DNA from: Marinomonas algicola
GTDB lineage: Bacteria > Pseudomonadota > Gammaproteobacteria > Pseudomonadales > Marinomonadaceae
Reading direction: 5' to 3'
Assembly: GCF_014805825.1 (NCBI RefSeq)
Contig: NZ_CP061941.1
Location: 2,418,001 to 2,482,000, forward strand
DNA length: 64,000 nucleotides
The position numbers and the translations under genes are program-made. Below are positions 26,201 through 34,641 of the stretch, in pieces. Numbering within the stretch: position 1 is the first letter of the stretch; the number at the start of each line of letters is the position of its first letter. The notes under the pieces were generated by a model. That model saw nothing but the letters and a program-made list of their open reading frames with translations. It had not been told where the DNA came from and made no database searches.

Positions 26201-26593
26201 CCTCAACCTGAAATTGATGTCATAACGACAGAAGCTGAATCGACAACCGAGACAGCACCACAATCTCAAGAAAAGGCAAGCAACACAGATGACATAAATC
26301 GCTCATCAACCAAGACCAATGAAGCGGTTACGGAGAAACCAGAAAGATCAACGAGAACCCCTCGTCGCGGTCGTGGTAAACCTGCACCCGTAGCAAAAGT
26401 CGATATTAAGGAGCCTGTAGAGCTGCCTCAAGCAATCATTGATCAACAAGAAAAGATCAAACTTGAGCGCGAGCAAAGACTCTCTGAAAGTAAACCAAGA
26501 CGTAACTCTAGAGGCCGTGTACAAAACGACCCAAGATTACAAAGAGAAAGCAAAGGCGAAGACAAACCAGAAGTGGAAACCAGTTCTGACTAA
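23252..26593 (+). CDS. rne: Ribonuclease E
   Basis: 1113 aa endoribonuclease and degradosome scaffold. The catalytic half (about 1-510) starts MIRMLINATQQEELRVALVD and has the S1 domain, the DNase I-like domain with catalytic aspartates (VSIDINSARAT; VIDFIDM) and the zinc-link CPRCNGQG. KPGLFSRIINALFG (557-570) matches the amphipathic membrane anchor of E. coli RNase E. The C-terminal half is disordered, first Arg/Lys-rich (RNA binding), then a long Thr/Glu/Ser-rich stretch, then another basic patch. NDPR at 1092-1095 near the end resembles a short motif known in pseudomonad RNase E. A strong terminator follows. Confidence 0.98.
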   Translation: MIRMLINATQQEELRVALVDGQRLYDLDIESGSREQKKANIYKGRITRIEPSLEAAFVDFGADRHGFLPLKEISKTYFSKKPNHSDGRINIKDVLTEGQEVIVQVDKEERGNKGAALTTFVSLAGRYLVLMPNNPRAGGISRRIDGDDRTNLKEAMSGLNMPDNGGLIVRTAGVGRSTEELQWDLDYLNTLWLSITQAATEKPAPFLIYQESNIVIRAIRDYLREDIGEVLIDEKNVYQDAINFVMQVMPHFKSRIKLYTDQTPLFNRFQIETQIETAFQREVRLPSGGSIVIDPTEALVSIDINSARATKGGDIEETALQTNLEAADEIARQLRLRDIGGLVVIDFIDMTPIRNQKEVENRMKDALEADRARVQLGRISRFGLLEMSRQRLRPSLGETSGIVCPRCNGQGFIRDIESLGLSVLRLIEEECAKERTAQIRAILPVSVATFLLNEKRTNIAKIEKRNQVHIILVPNPHMETPHFEVERIRDDSTSVIQDDSSYNLIEAPVTPPYEPRQQTEDTRPKAVVTSIAPKAPAPAAEAPKASTSKTKPANTAKPGLFSRIINALFGSDEVTETTTETPKKTPPKQTTERTTKNPRNASRNNKRKAKHQGSSTAEETETQSKSRSTRQTRREQAESRSKPSRNNRDDRQSDANRNDSNRNDSSNNDKKPSRVERPKKVIPEVNERKRERNSNKRRSGKLKEEAQLAEEVKLQQIEIDTQEEAVAAEAKANSSKNADGRAPREKRNTSRRTRRGAQNTEKESNNEENAELAENSVNNEPVKAEGNTPASTQEVDNQTSILEELQAAVTEPTEAKKPETDALANKQTEATASDSDSRIEDNNPNKKLDKSENTVSESELNSETLQPETKVKPAEDLEAADQASRKTKERVTPNVSEPTSVNVTEEPISTTSENASSETETLNVDNTEKADSAEATQSESVHTEPENSTETLSATETVDSNTIKSAVIDTEEPTTSPADTASNPQPEIDVITTEAESTTETAPQSQEKASNTDDINRSSTKTNEAVTEKPERSTRTPRRGRGKPAPVAKVDIKEPVELPQAIIDQQEKIKLEREQRLSESKPRRNSRGRVQNDPRLQRESKGEDKPEVETSSD

Positions 26594-26607
26594 CCTAAGC
26601 TAAGAAG

Positions 26608-26636
26608 AAAAGAGCCCGCATAATGCGGGCTCTTTT
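26608..26636 (+). terminator. Terminator of rne
   Basis: AAAGAGCCCGCA-TAA-TGCGGGCTCTTTT, a 12-base stem with a T-run, 15 bases after the stop codon. Confidence 0.92.
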
Positions 26637-26735
26637 GCATAAATATATATTTTATTTACCCATTTAAATAAAATTACTATCTATAATTTACTTTATATAC
26701 CGTTTTAAAAGACAAAAATTAATTAGGATCTTCAC

Positions 26736-28466
26736 ATGATTTTTGCCGACTCTCGCTTTAAAGATTTTAACTTTATAGGCGATTTATTTGGTGGAGCCAC
26801 CACCGCTATCGTCTCCCTTCCACTTGCGCTCGCATTTGGAGCCGCTTCCGGTGCAGGCGCAGAAGCAGGCCTATGGGGTGCCATTTTGGTTGGCCTTTTC
26901 GCCTCTTTCTTTGGTGGTTCAACGTCTTTAATTTCTGAACCAACCGGCCCTATGACAGTAGTCATGACAGCCGTCCTTACAACCATGATGGCCGAACACC
27001 CAGATCAGGGGCTTGCCATGGCATTTACCGTCGTTATGATGGCCGGCTGTTTTCAGATTTTGCTTGGCAAACTTAAATTAGGCAAATACATAACCCTCAT
27101 GCCTTATAGCGTAATATCAGGCTTTATGTCTGGTATCGGTATTATTTTAATCATACTACAGCTAGCACCCTTCTTGGGGCAGACCAGCCCAAGCGGTGGT
27201 GTACCTGGTACTATCATGGCTATACCAAATCTGGTGCGAAACATGGATTTCGCCGAACTCTTTTTAGGTTTATCCACTCTAGCCGTGCTATTTTACGTAC
27301 CCAAAAGCTGGAAGAAATACGTACCACCCCAACTTGTTGCCCTTATTTCTATAACACTTCTATCCATTATTCTATTTGATTCCGAATCCATTCGACGAAT
27401 TGGCGTGATCCCCTCTGGCCTTCCATCAATTCAATGGCCCACCTTTTCTTTTGATTTATTGGGTGAAATGATAATGGACGCCTTAGTCCTTGGAACACTT
27501 GGCTGTATTGATACATTACTGACCGCCGTGATTGGCGATAGCCTTACAAGAAAAGAGCACGACTCAAATAAAGAGCTGGTCGGTCAAGGTATTGCCAACC
27601 TAGTGTCTGGTTTTTTTGGCGGCCTTCCAGGTGCTGGCGCCACAATGGGAACAGTTGTTAACATTCAAACCGGAGCAAGATCGCCTGTCTCAGGTATTAT
27701 AAGAGCGTTGATATTGTTCTTTATTGTTATGTGGGCCGCCCAACTAACACAACCTATCCCAATGGCTGTACTCGCTGGTATTGCGCTTTATGTTGGCTTA
27801 AATATTCTGGATTGGAGCTTTCTAAAACGCGCTCATAAAGTGGCCCGATCTCCAACTATAATAATGTATGGCGTGATGGTTTTGACCGTTTTCGTTGACT
27901 TAATGGTTGCCGTTGGCATAGGCGTGTTTATCGCCAACATACTGACCATTGAGAAACTTAGCCGAATCCAAGAAGGCAATATTAAGTCCATTAGTGATGC
28001 GGATGATGATGTACCACTATCAAAACAAGAAAGAGCTTTGCTTGATCAAGCAGAAGGCAAGGTATTGTACTTTTACCTTTCTGGACCAATGATTTTTGGC
28101 GTAAGCAGGGCCATTGCTAGACATCACAGTGCAACAACACATTATCAGGCGATGGTGATAGATCTTAGCGACGTACCAATGATGGATTTAACCGTAGGGC
28201 TCGCTCTGGAAAACGCCATTAAAGACGCGCTAGAAGCAAATTGCCGCGTTTACATTTTAGCGCCAAATGAACAAACGCGTGAAAGCTTATTTAAACTCGG
28301 CGTTAAGAAACAATTGCCTGAAAATGCGTTTGTTGAATCCAGAATGCTCGCTTTAGAACGTGCCTTAGCAGACACAAATGACACGCCAAAAAGACGTCAG
28401 GAAGAAGGTGCAGTCAATACAGGAGAAGCCAATAACATACTAACACCGGAAAGCACATCCGATTGA
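26736..28466 (+). CDS. SulP-family anion transporter with STAS domain
   Basis: 576 aa. About 12 membrane segments in residues 10-405, starting at the family signature FGGATTAIVSLPLALAFGAASGAG and including SEPTGPMTVVMTA, followed by a cytoplasmic STAS domain (about 435-550, VLYFYLSGPMIFGVSRAI ... AMVIDLSDVPMMDLT). It would carry sulfate, bicarbonate or another anion, probably with sodium or protons. No carbonic anhydrase or sulfate gene adjoins it, so the substrate is open. AGGA lies 7 bases ahead of the ATG. Confidence 0.92.
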   Translation: MIFADSRFKDFNFIGDLFGGATTAIVSLPLALAFGAASGAGAEAGLWGAILVGLFASFFGGSTSLISEPTGPMTVVMTAVLTTMMAEHPDQGLAMAFTVVMMAGCFQILLGKLKLGKYITLMPYSVISGFMSGIGIILIILQLAPFLGQTSPSGGVPGTIMAIPNLVRNMDFAELFLGLSTLAVLFYVPKSWKKYVPPQLVALISITLLSIILFDSESIRRIGVIPSGLPSIQWPTFSFDLLGEMIMDALVLGTLGCIDTLLTAVIGDSLTRKEHDSNKELVGQGIANLVSGFFGGLPGAGATMGTVVNIQTGARSPVSGIIRALILFFIVMWAAQLTQPIPMAVLAGIALYVGLNILDWSFLKRAHKVARSPTIIMYGVMVLTVFVDLMVAVGIGVFIANILTIEKLSRIQEGNIKSISDADDDVPLSKQERALLDQAEGKVLYFYLSGPMIFGVSRAIARHHSATTHYQAMVIDLSDVPMMDLTVGLALENAIKDALEANCRVYILAPNEQTRESLFKLGVKKQLPENAFVESRMLALERALADTNDTPKRRQEEGAVNTGEANNILTPESTSD

Positions 28467-28485
28467 TCCCAAGATTATCTATAGT

Positions 28486-28510
28486 GAGCCTACCCTAACG
28501 CAGTAGGCTC
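28486..28510. terminator. Hairpin between sulP and murB
   Basis: GAGCCTAC (28486-28493) pairs with GTAGGCTC (28503-28510). It lies just beyond the transporter stop and reaches into the last codons of the convergent murB. Confidence 0.55.
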
Positions 28511-29503
28511 TCTTTCAAGCTGCACACCAAACTTACTTTTCACATCGTCAACTATGGCCGTTTGCAACTTCAATAGGTTATCAGACGTTTCATTATCATA
28601 GTTAACCAATACAAGCGCTTGCGCCTCATACACCCCTACTCCTCCCACTCTGTGCCCTTTCCAGCCCGCCCTATCAATAAGCCAACCAGCGGCCAATTTC
28701 CAACCATCACCCTGTTGATATGAGACAAGGTCAGGGTATAAATGCTTAAGACTTAGGTATTTGGCATCTGAAACAATTGGGTTTTTAAAGAAGCTCCCCG
28801 CATTGCCTAATTTTTTGGGATCGGGGAGTTTTTTCTGTCGTATTGCGGACACTTTATTAAAAATTTCTAAAGCGCTCGGAATAAAAGTGTTAAAAGTGCC
28901 TTTGGCAAAATAATCTAATTGAGTGTTAGCGAGCGTCGATAATTTAAGCCTAATTTTGGTAACAATATGGGAGCCTTTCCACTCATGTTTGAAGCGACTT
29001 TCTCGATAAGAGAAGTGACAATCAGCCACACCAATCCATTCCAAAGCGCCAGTTAAGCGATTATAAACTTCCACTTCCTGTAAGATATCTTTAATCTCTA
29101 CACCATAAGCCCCAATATTCTGTATTGGGGCGGCACCAGCCGTACCAGGAATTAAGGCCAAATTTTCAATTCCATATAACCCTTGACGAACACTGTACTC
29201 AACCGCTTCATGCCAAATTTCACCCGAAGCAAGCTCAAGAATGCAATCAGTCGACCCCTCTATGTAGGATGTAGACATTCCTTTTATACGATTAATCGCC
29301 ACGACACCTTGCACATCCCCCTCTAAAACGACGTTGCTTCCGGATCCAATAACAGTCAGCGAACACTGCTTATCTTCAACAAACATGATGAGTTCAGCCA
29401 GCTCCATTGCATCGTTTACAAGGCAAAAGTACTCAGCATAATAGTTAAAACCAAAGGAATTATGGTGTTTTAGCGAGTGATTATTAAGAATTTGTAGAGG
29501 CAT
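28490..29503 (-). CDS. murB: UDP-N-acetylenolpyruvoylglucosamine reductase
   Basis: 337 aa from ATG 29503; the frame opens further upstream at TTG inside the neighbour gene. FAD-binding stretch LTVIGSGSNVVLEGDVQGVV, GIENLALIPGTAGAAPIQNIGAYG, catalytic Tyr/Ser regions (YRESRFK; GNAGSFFKNPIV) and the C-terminal ExREPTALG are visible, giving a type I MurB. It completes UDP-MurNAc for peptidoglycan. It starts 10 bases after the phosphatase stop in the same transcript. Confidence 0.97.
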   Translation of the reverse strand: MPLQILNNHSLKHHNSFGFNYYAEYFCLVNDAMELAELIMFVEDKQCSLTVIGSGSNVVLEGDVQGVVAINRIKGMSTSYIEGSTDCILELASGEIWHEAVEYSVRQGLYGIENLALIPGTAGAAPIQNIGAYGVEIKDILQEVEVYNRLTGALEWIGVADCHFSYRESRFKHEWKGSHIVTKIRLKLSTLANTQLDYFAKGTFNTFIPSALEIFNKVSAIRQKKLPDPKKLGNAGSFFKNPIVSDAKYLSLKHLYPDLVSYQQGDGWKLAAGWLIDRAGWKGHRVGGVGVYEAQALVLVNYDNETSDNLLKLQTAIVDDVKSKFGVQLEREPTALG

Positions 29504-29513
29504 AATTGGCTTG

Positions 29514-29990
29514 TTATTTTGAAGATGAATCAAGAAATGCTAAAAAGTTGTCCGACAAAGCCATAAGATGATCAACCATGACTTCAAACGACTTCTCACC
29601 ATCGTAATACGGGTCATTTACTTCCCCCAAAGAAGGGCTGTTTGGCAAAGAACCAAATAACAAAATTTTATTTTTATAGGGTTCAGGACACATCGCAATT
29701 AAATGTTGATAATTACTTTCATCCATCGCTAGAATCCAATCAAAGTAAGCAAAGTCGTCGTTATTAACCTGCCTTGCCTGTTGATAACCAATATCTATCG
29801 AACGCTTTTTTAATGCGGCGATGGAACGAGGATCTGGCTTTGAACCAATATGATAGGCCGCCGTCCCAGCGGAGTCCAACTGCAGATCAATGCCTTTTCT
29901 CGAAGCAGCCGCATACTCTAAGATACCTTGTGCCGCTGGCGAACGGCAAATATTACCTAAGCAAACGGTTAACACCTTAATAGATCTCAT
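29514..29990 (-). CDS. Low-molecular-weight protein-tyrosine phosphatase
   Basis: 158 aa. The P-loop VCLGNICRSP gives the nucleophile C10 and R16; the general acid is the Asp in VNDPYYDG (about 128). The ATG overlaps the ycaR stop (ATGA). In pseudomonads the same protein sits between murB and kdsB. Its target is unknown; related enzymes act on exopolysaccharide kinases, but none is visible here. Confidence 0.95.
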   Translation of the reverse strand: MRSIKVLTVCLGNICRSPAAQGILEYAAASRKGIDLQLDSAGTAAYHIGSKPDPRSIAALKKRSIDIGYQQARQVNNDDFAYFDWILAMDESNYQHLIAMCPEPYKNKILLFGSLPNSPSLGEVNDPYYDGEKSFEVMVDHLMALSDNFLAFLDSSSK

Positions 29991-30184
29991 TTTTTTTGAT
30001 CAGAATCTAAGCGCTCATCTGTTGTCAGCGTTCGCGCTTCCGTTTCAAGCAATACAGGAATCCCATCACGTATCGGGTAAGCCATTCCTCCCATTTTACT
30101 AATAAGCTCTGTTCCCTCTTGATTCAAGATCAATGGTGCTTTAGTAACAGGACAAACCAAAATATCAAGCAGTGCTTTATTCAT
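29987..30184 (-). CDS. ycaR: Trm112/YcaR family small protein
   Basis: 65 aa: MNKALLDILVCPVTKAPL ... YPIRDGIPVLLETEARTL. The family start LLDILVCPxxK and the PIRDGIPVLL segment are conserved. Only one of the zinc-binding Cys positions of longer Trm112 proteins remains. In E. coli it lies between lpxK and kdsB; kdsB is absent here. Function unknown, possibly a methyltransferase partner. Confidence 0.93.
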   Translation of the reverse strand: MNKALLDILVCPVTKAPLILNQEGTELISKMGGMAYPIRDGIPVLLETEARTLTTDERLDSDQKK

Positions 30185-30186
30185 TT

Positions 30187-31227
30187 TTAACGTACCTTTG
30201 TAAAATTTGATAATGAATTTATCAAATTAAATTTAAAATCTTCAGTTAGCTGCAAACTCACCCTAAGATACCAAACATCATCGTTTTGGATATTAAGAGA
30301 GAAACACTTTACAGCATCCTTCTCTGTCATTACTACAGGCCCTTCATTCGGGATATCCTTGGCCTCCAATAAGTGATGGTCAGACAGCCAATGAGTCGAA
30401 TAATCATTCGCTATATTTAATGTCGTTAAGGTGTTTAAAAAACGAGTCGGATTACCAATTGCCGCCACAACTGACCAAGCAGACTTGCTCTGTAGTACTG
30501 ATAAGTCAGCCGTTAGCCCCGTTTTAACATTCACTAAATCCACTACACTTAAAGGGAAGCAGGCAAACTTTTCAGAAACCTCTTTAGGAATATACTTAGG
30601 ACATTCAGAGAATTGCCCCTGTTGAATGACAGATGCAATAAAGTGAACGTCTTTCAACCTTTCAATAGGCTCTCTTAAAGGGCCAACGGGCAGTAAAAAA
30701 CCATTTCCAAAACCCCTTTCATAATCCACCATCACAATTTCGATATGCCGGTCCAATGCGTAATGCTGTAAACCATCATCGCTAATAACAAGATCAACAT
30801 CGGCTTCTGCAATCAATTTTTGAACGGCTTGAACACGATCACGCCCTACAACAACGGGGCAAGATGTTCTTTTTGCAAGCATCAACGGCTCATCACCTAC
30901 GTCTTCTGGCGACGCATCACCAGTAACTAACACGGCGCCTTTATTGTTAGATCCATATCCTCTAGATACAATACCAGGCGTGTAGCCATTCGATACTAAC
31001 CATTGACACAGAGCCACCACCATAGGGGACTTACCTGTCCCTCCAACAGTCAAGTTACCAACAACGATCACCGGGACGGAAGACTGAAACAAAGACGCTC
31101 TACTTTCAAGAAAACGTACTCGTTTTTGTCTAACAAAGCGCTTTATTACTGGCATCAGAGGATAAAAACAACGTGTCCAACAGTGCCCTTCATACCAAGC
31201 CTTACTAAATAGGCGATCAAGATTCAC
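30187..31227 (-). CDS. lpxK: Tetraacyldisaccharide 4'-kinase
   Basis: 346 aa. The kinase that phosphorylates lipid A disaccharide in the inner membrane. P-loop VVGNLTVGGTGKSPM (about residues 56-70), VISRGYGS, DVGDEPLMLA and ISDDGLQHYALDRHIEIVMVD are all family blocks. The start overlaps the exbD stop by 4 bases. Confidence 0.97.
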   Translation of the reverse strand: MNLDRLFSKAWYEGHCWTRCFYPLMPVIKRFVRQKRVRFLESRASLFQSSVPVIVVGNLTVGGTGKSPMVVALCQWLVSNGYTPGIVSRGYGSNNKGAVLVTGDASPEDVGDEPLMLAKRTSCPVVVGRDRVQAVQKLIAEADVDLVISDDGLQHYALDRHIEIVMVDYERGFGNGFLLPVGPLREPIERLKDVHFIASVIQQGQFSECPKYIPKEVSEKFACFPLSVVDLVNVKTGLTADLSVLQSKSAWSVVAAIGNPTRFLNTLTTLNIANDYSTHWLSDHHLLEAKDIPNEGPVVMTEKDAVKCFSLNIQNDDVWYLRVSLQLTEDFKFNLINSLSNFTKVR

Positions 31228-31646
31228 TGAGAACGCTCTCTTTCTGCCGTATGAGCTAATTTAGTAAACCCAAGCTGAGAAGCGGCATCATATAGCCTCA
31301 TAACCATTTCGTAGGATGAATTAGCATCAGCTGTTATGATTAGCGGTATCTGATTATTACCCGAAGACGCTTCCTGCAGTCCAAGCTTAAGAGTTTCAGT
31401 ACGACCATTGACCAAAGCCAATCCATTAATAACATATTGACCATCAGACGTAATCACCACTTCCAACTTATCATTTCCAATGGAAACCGCATCACTCGCC
31501 GATGCCGTTGGTAAGTCAATCGTCAATTCTGTACTTTGCTTAAATGTCGTAGTTACCATGAAAAAAATTAGCAATAAAAAAACAACGTCAATCAACGGTG
31601 TTAAATTGATACTTACTTCTTCAATTTTTTGACGGCGAAACTTCAA
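31224..31646 (-). CDS. exbD: ExbD/TolR-family proton channel subunit
   Basis: 140 aa with a single N-terminal membrane helix containing the proton-path aspartate: INLTPLIDVVFLLLIFFMVTTTF. The C-terminal periplasmic domain follows. It overlaps exbB and lpxK by 4 bases each. It is distinct from the tolR copy at 47811-48242. By its place ahead of lpxK it belongs to the group of ExbBD-like pairs linked to lipid A genes; no TonB gene is near. Confidence 0.93.
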   Translation of the reverse strand: MKFRRQKIEEVSINLTPLIDVVFLLLIFFMVTTTFKQSTELTIDLPTASASDAVSIGNDKLEVVITSDGQYVINGLALVNGRTETLKLGLQEASSGNNQIPLIITADANSSYEMVMRLYDAASQLGFTKLAHTAERERSQ

Positions 31647-32272
31647 TGTTTCACTCCTGTCTTAGCATCCCTATCCCCATGTATCACTTCGACTAATTTT
31701 GTTGCTTGTTGCTCCATCGTCACCACCAGTTCATCAATACGACGACTAAAGAAACGGTGAAATATGAGAGCAGGGATTGCGACACCCAGACCTGCCGCTG
31801 TAGTTAAAAGTGCTTCAGAAATACCACCAGCTAACAGCGCCGTATTACCAGCCCCCTCAGACATAAGTACAGAAAACACTTTTATCATTCCGACAACCGT
31901 ACCAAGTAAACCAAGTAAGGGGGCAATAGCCGCAATGGTACCCAATGTGTTCATAAACTTTTCCAGTTCATGAATGGCATGACTTGCGGCTTCCTGTACA
32001 CTCTCCTTCATCACATTACGGCCGTGCTTGGAATTCAACAACCCTGCGGCGAAGATAGAGCCTAACCCAATTTCAGATTGCAAATTACGAATTTTTTCAA
32101 CGGTTAACCTGTCTTCACGAAGCATACCCAAGATCTCAGATAATAAATTTCTTGGTGCTACCCTATTACGTCTAAGAGCCCAAAAACGCTCAATGATAAT
32201 CGCCATCGCAATGATTGAACAAAGCAATAGTGGCCATATAAAAAAACCACCGGATTTAATAAAATCTAGCAC
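31643..32272 (-). CDS. exbB: ExbB/TolQ/MotA-family proton channel subunit
   Basis: 209 aa with three membrane segments: FFIWPLLLCSIIAMAIIIERF near the start, and a pair around 115-180 (LGTIAAIAPLLGLLGTVVGMIKVFSV; GISEALLTTAAGLGVAIPALIFHRFF). It forms a proton channel with the coupled ExbD-like protein. It is the first gene of an exbB-exbD-lpxK-ycaR-ptp-murB run with overlapping ends. Confidence 0.93.
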   Translation of the reverse strand: MLDFIKSGGFFIWPLLLCSIIAMAIIIERFWALRRNRVAPRNLLSEILGMLREDRLTVEKIRNLQSEIGLGSIFAAGLLNSKHGRNVMKESVQEAASHAIHELEKFMNTLGTIAAIAPLLGLLGTVVGMIKVFSVLMSEGAGNTALLAGGISEALLTTAAGLGVAIPALIFHRFFSRRIDELVVTMEQQATKLVEVIHGDRDAKTGVKH

Positions 32273-32297
32273 TAACAGCTCCTTCTAAAATTTGACC

Positions 32298-33995
32298 TTA
32301 ATTTACCATAATATCAATCTTTTCAATACGCTCACATAGGCCTTGATTATGGCTAAGTAACAAAAAATGACACGCAGAAAAGCCAACATATATTGAATCA
32401 GACCTTTCTTTGAGCACGAATTTTTCATTCGCACCGACCTGTATCCACGCCACTTTTAATGCATCAAGCATCTTGATAAGGTTTTCATCAGGCATTGTAC
32501 TCAAAATAATAAGATCTGGTAGCATATCAAACACCCTTTTTACGGTTAACTTACTATTTGAGTCTGGCCATATCAGTAACGTCCATTTTTTATCCAATAA
32601 TTCAATCCTTTGTAGATAATTTTTTAGCTCACTCCCTCCCGAATACCACCCAGTATCCAAAAACACAGACCGAATAAAATGATTACCGTCAGTCGTTATT
32701 GACTTTTGAAATATTGAAAACAACAACTCATTATTCTTATTTTCAATAATAAACACCTTACTTGGACAAAATTTCCCCGGTAACCAGCAGCTAAATAGTG
32801 CTGATTGCGTCACCTCATTACCTACAAAGAGTAATACCACTCCCATCAATACAGTTGCGATAAAAGATAGCCAACGGAAGTACATCACCATAATGACAAC
32901 GACGAAAATTGAAAACACAATCAATGGCAAAGGTAAAAATGGATTAATTTCAACCAAGGTCATCTGAAGTGCAATAAAACTTAACACATCAAATAAGAAA
33001 GCGAGTGCAACGTCTAAGAAAAACATCAAGTAATAGGTGTCTAATAACAATGTTTCGATAACGGAAAAGACACCAACGGGAAACCAGAAAAAGGCGGTAA
33101 ATGGAATAACCACCATATTTACAAACATGGTGTAAATGGAAACATGCTCTTGCCATCCAACAACAATTATCATGGAGGTAAGGCTAAGCAAGATCTGGAT
33201 ACAAAAAAGTTTTAATGGCCATATCATTGGCACCCGGATCATATGAACAATCACAAAAACCAAGACAAATGACAACCAAAATCCAGCCGAATACAGGTTT
33301 TCACTATTGATGGCAATCACTAACATAAAAGCAATAAGAAGTAATTGCTTTACACTCAGTGACCGATGGTAGGCCTTTAATACATTCAGACAAATAAGCA
33401 TGATACAAGCGCGGCTGACAGCAGGTCCCCATCCAACAAAACTGCCATACAACATTATTAGTACAATAGTAAAAAAAACCTCTAGCGCTCTTTTAGACAG
33501 CCCTATTAAAATCAAGGAAGCAGGTAAGACGCACCAAATAACATTCAAAATAATCCGAATTATTGCGTACAGATACCCAACATGAAGACCAGAAACGACA
33601 AATAAGTGCCCCACACCCAGCACTTGAACAACCCATTTATCTAATTGATTCATCGCATCTTTTTCGCCAAATAATAAAGCTCTACTAAAACGCCAGCTTG
33701 AAAATTTAACAAACATGTTATCCACTGCCCCTTTTGCTAAGCCAAACTTTTGACTGGCCACAATTAAATTGTCATAAAGCAATGCCATGATAGAATGCAT
33801 CTGATTCAGATATTGACCGACAAACATGAGAAGAAAATACGCAAAAAAAACAAATACAAGATGAACTTCACCTTCTATCCTTACTCTTTGACTGATTAAG
33901 TAGAGACAGAGCAGTAAGATGCAAGTAGAATAAAGACCGTTAACATCGTCGGGGACAATGACTGCCCCCATCCATAGAAACAAATGTTGTGACAT
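32298..33995 (-). CDS. ComEC/Rec2-family protein, short form
   Basis: 565 aa, against about 750 for E. coli YcaI. GGAGG stands ahead of the ATG, so the short N-terminus is genuine and the usual N-terminal membrane/OB part is missing or reduced. The competence domain is clear: HLFVVSGLHVGYLYAI and GPAVSRACIMLICLN in a block of about 10 membrane helices. The C-terminal metallo-beta-lactamase part appears degenerate: I see no HxHxDH motif in the last 150 residues. It is the DNA channel for natural uptake in its family; whether this form is active is doubtful. Confidence 0.88.
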   Translation of the reverse strand: MSQHLFLWMGAVIVPDDVNGLYSTCILLLCLYLISQRVRIEGEVHLVFVFFAYFLLMFVGQYLNQMHSIMALLYDNLIVASQKFGLAKGAVDNMFVKFSSWRFSRALLFGEKDAMNQLDKWVVQVLGVGHLFVVSGLHVGYLYAIIRIILNVIWCVLPASLILIGLSKRALEVFFTIVLIMLYGSFVGWGPAVSRACIMLICLNVLKAYHRSLSVKQLLLIAFMLVIAINSENLYSAGFWLSFVLVFVIVHMIRVPMIWPLKLFCIQILLSLTSMIIVVGWQEHVSIYTMFVNMVVIPFTAFFWFPVGVFSVIETLLLDTYYLMFFLDVALAFLFDVLSFIALQMTLVEINPFLPLPLIVFSIFVVVIMVMYFRWLSFIATVLMGVVLLFVGNEVTQSALFSCWLPGKFCPSKVFIIENKNNELLFSIFQKSITTDGNHFIRSVFLDTGWYSGGSELKNYLQRIELLDKKWTLLIWPDSNSKLTVKRVFDMLPDLIILSTMPDENLIKMLDALKVAWIQVGANEKFVLKERSDSIYVGFSACHFLLLSHNQGLCERIEKIDIMVN

Positions 33996-34037
33996 ACAAC
34001 CTCCATGTTGTAAGTACGACCCAAATACAATTTTAGT

Positions 34038-34559
34038 ATGCCGAAGCGTTACTTCAGAAAATTTATCCCAAACCCTGAAAAATTGAAGTCAAACAAAACT
34101 CTGAGCATCTTAGGCTCACAGATTTATGACCAAGATTTATGGCATTTAAGCCGTCGATCCGTTGCAAAAGCATTTTTTATTGGCATTTTTTGGGCATGCA
34201 TCCCAATGCCGTTTCAAATGCTTGCAGCGGTATTGTGTGCTGTACCATTTCGAGCAAACATCCCCTTATCGGTCGCCCTGGTATGGATCACTAACCCACT
34301 CACGATGCCCTTTGTTTTTTATGGCAACTATTTAGTGGGCACTCTCTTTGTCGGTAGTCAAACCACAAAAAAATTCCAGCTTTCCGTTGAGTGGATTTGG
34401 GACAAAATGGATCACATCTGGCTTCCGCTGTACGTTGGATCCATCACAACAGGCCTTGTTATCGGCCTAACAGCCTACATCGCTACTTTAGTATTATGGA
34501 GACTGCATGTTGTTAAACGCTGGAAATTGAGGCGCTTAAACAAACAAATTAAAAAATAA
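34038..34559 (+). CDS. DUF2062 membrane protein
   Basis: 173 aa with the DUF2062 signature (SRRSVAKAFFIGIFWACIPMPFQMLAAVLCAVPFRANIPLSVALVWITNPLT) and three or four membrane segments, plus a basic C-terminus. It is divergent from comEC and convergent with lolD, as in pseudomonads. Function unknown. Confidence 0.92.
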   Translation: MPKRYFRKFIPNPEKLKSNKTLSILGSQIYDQDLWHLSRRSVAKAFFIGIFWACIPMPFQMLAAVLCAVPFRANIPLSVALVWITNPLTMPFVFYGNYLVGTLFVGSQTTKKFQLSVEWIWDKMDHIWLPLYVGSITTGLVIGLTAYIATLVLWRLHVVKRWKLRRLNKQIKK

Positions 34560-34582
34560 AGGGATACACTCCTTGTCCCTTT
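34558..34582 (+). terminator. Terminator-like hairpin after DUF2062 gene
   Basis: AAAGGGA (34558-34564) pairs with TCCCTTT (34576-34582), overlapping the TAA stop. The T-tract is short. Confidence 0.5.
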
Positions 34583-34641
34583 ACCTACTCCGTTTTTTCT
34601 TAGCCGCGAATTCCTCCCTTAAAAATAATTAACACACCTTG

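Noticed and set aside
24830..26560. Possible tandem repeats and antisense frames in the 3' half of rne
   Set aside because: Low-complexity coding sequence of the disordered tail; antisense frames lack start signals.
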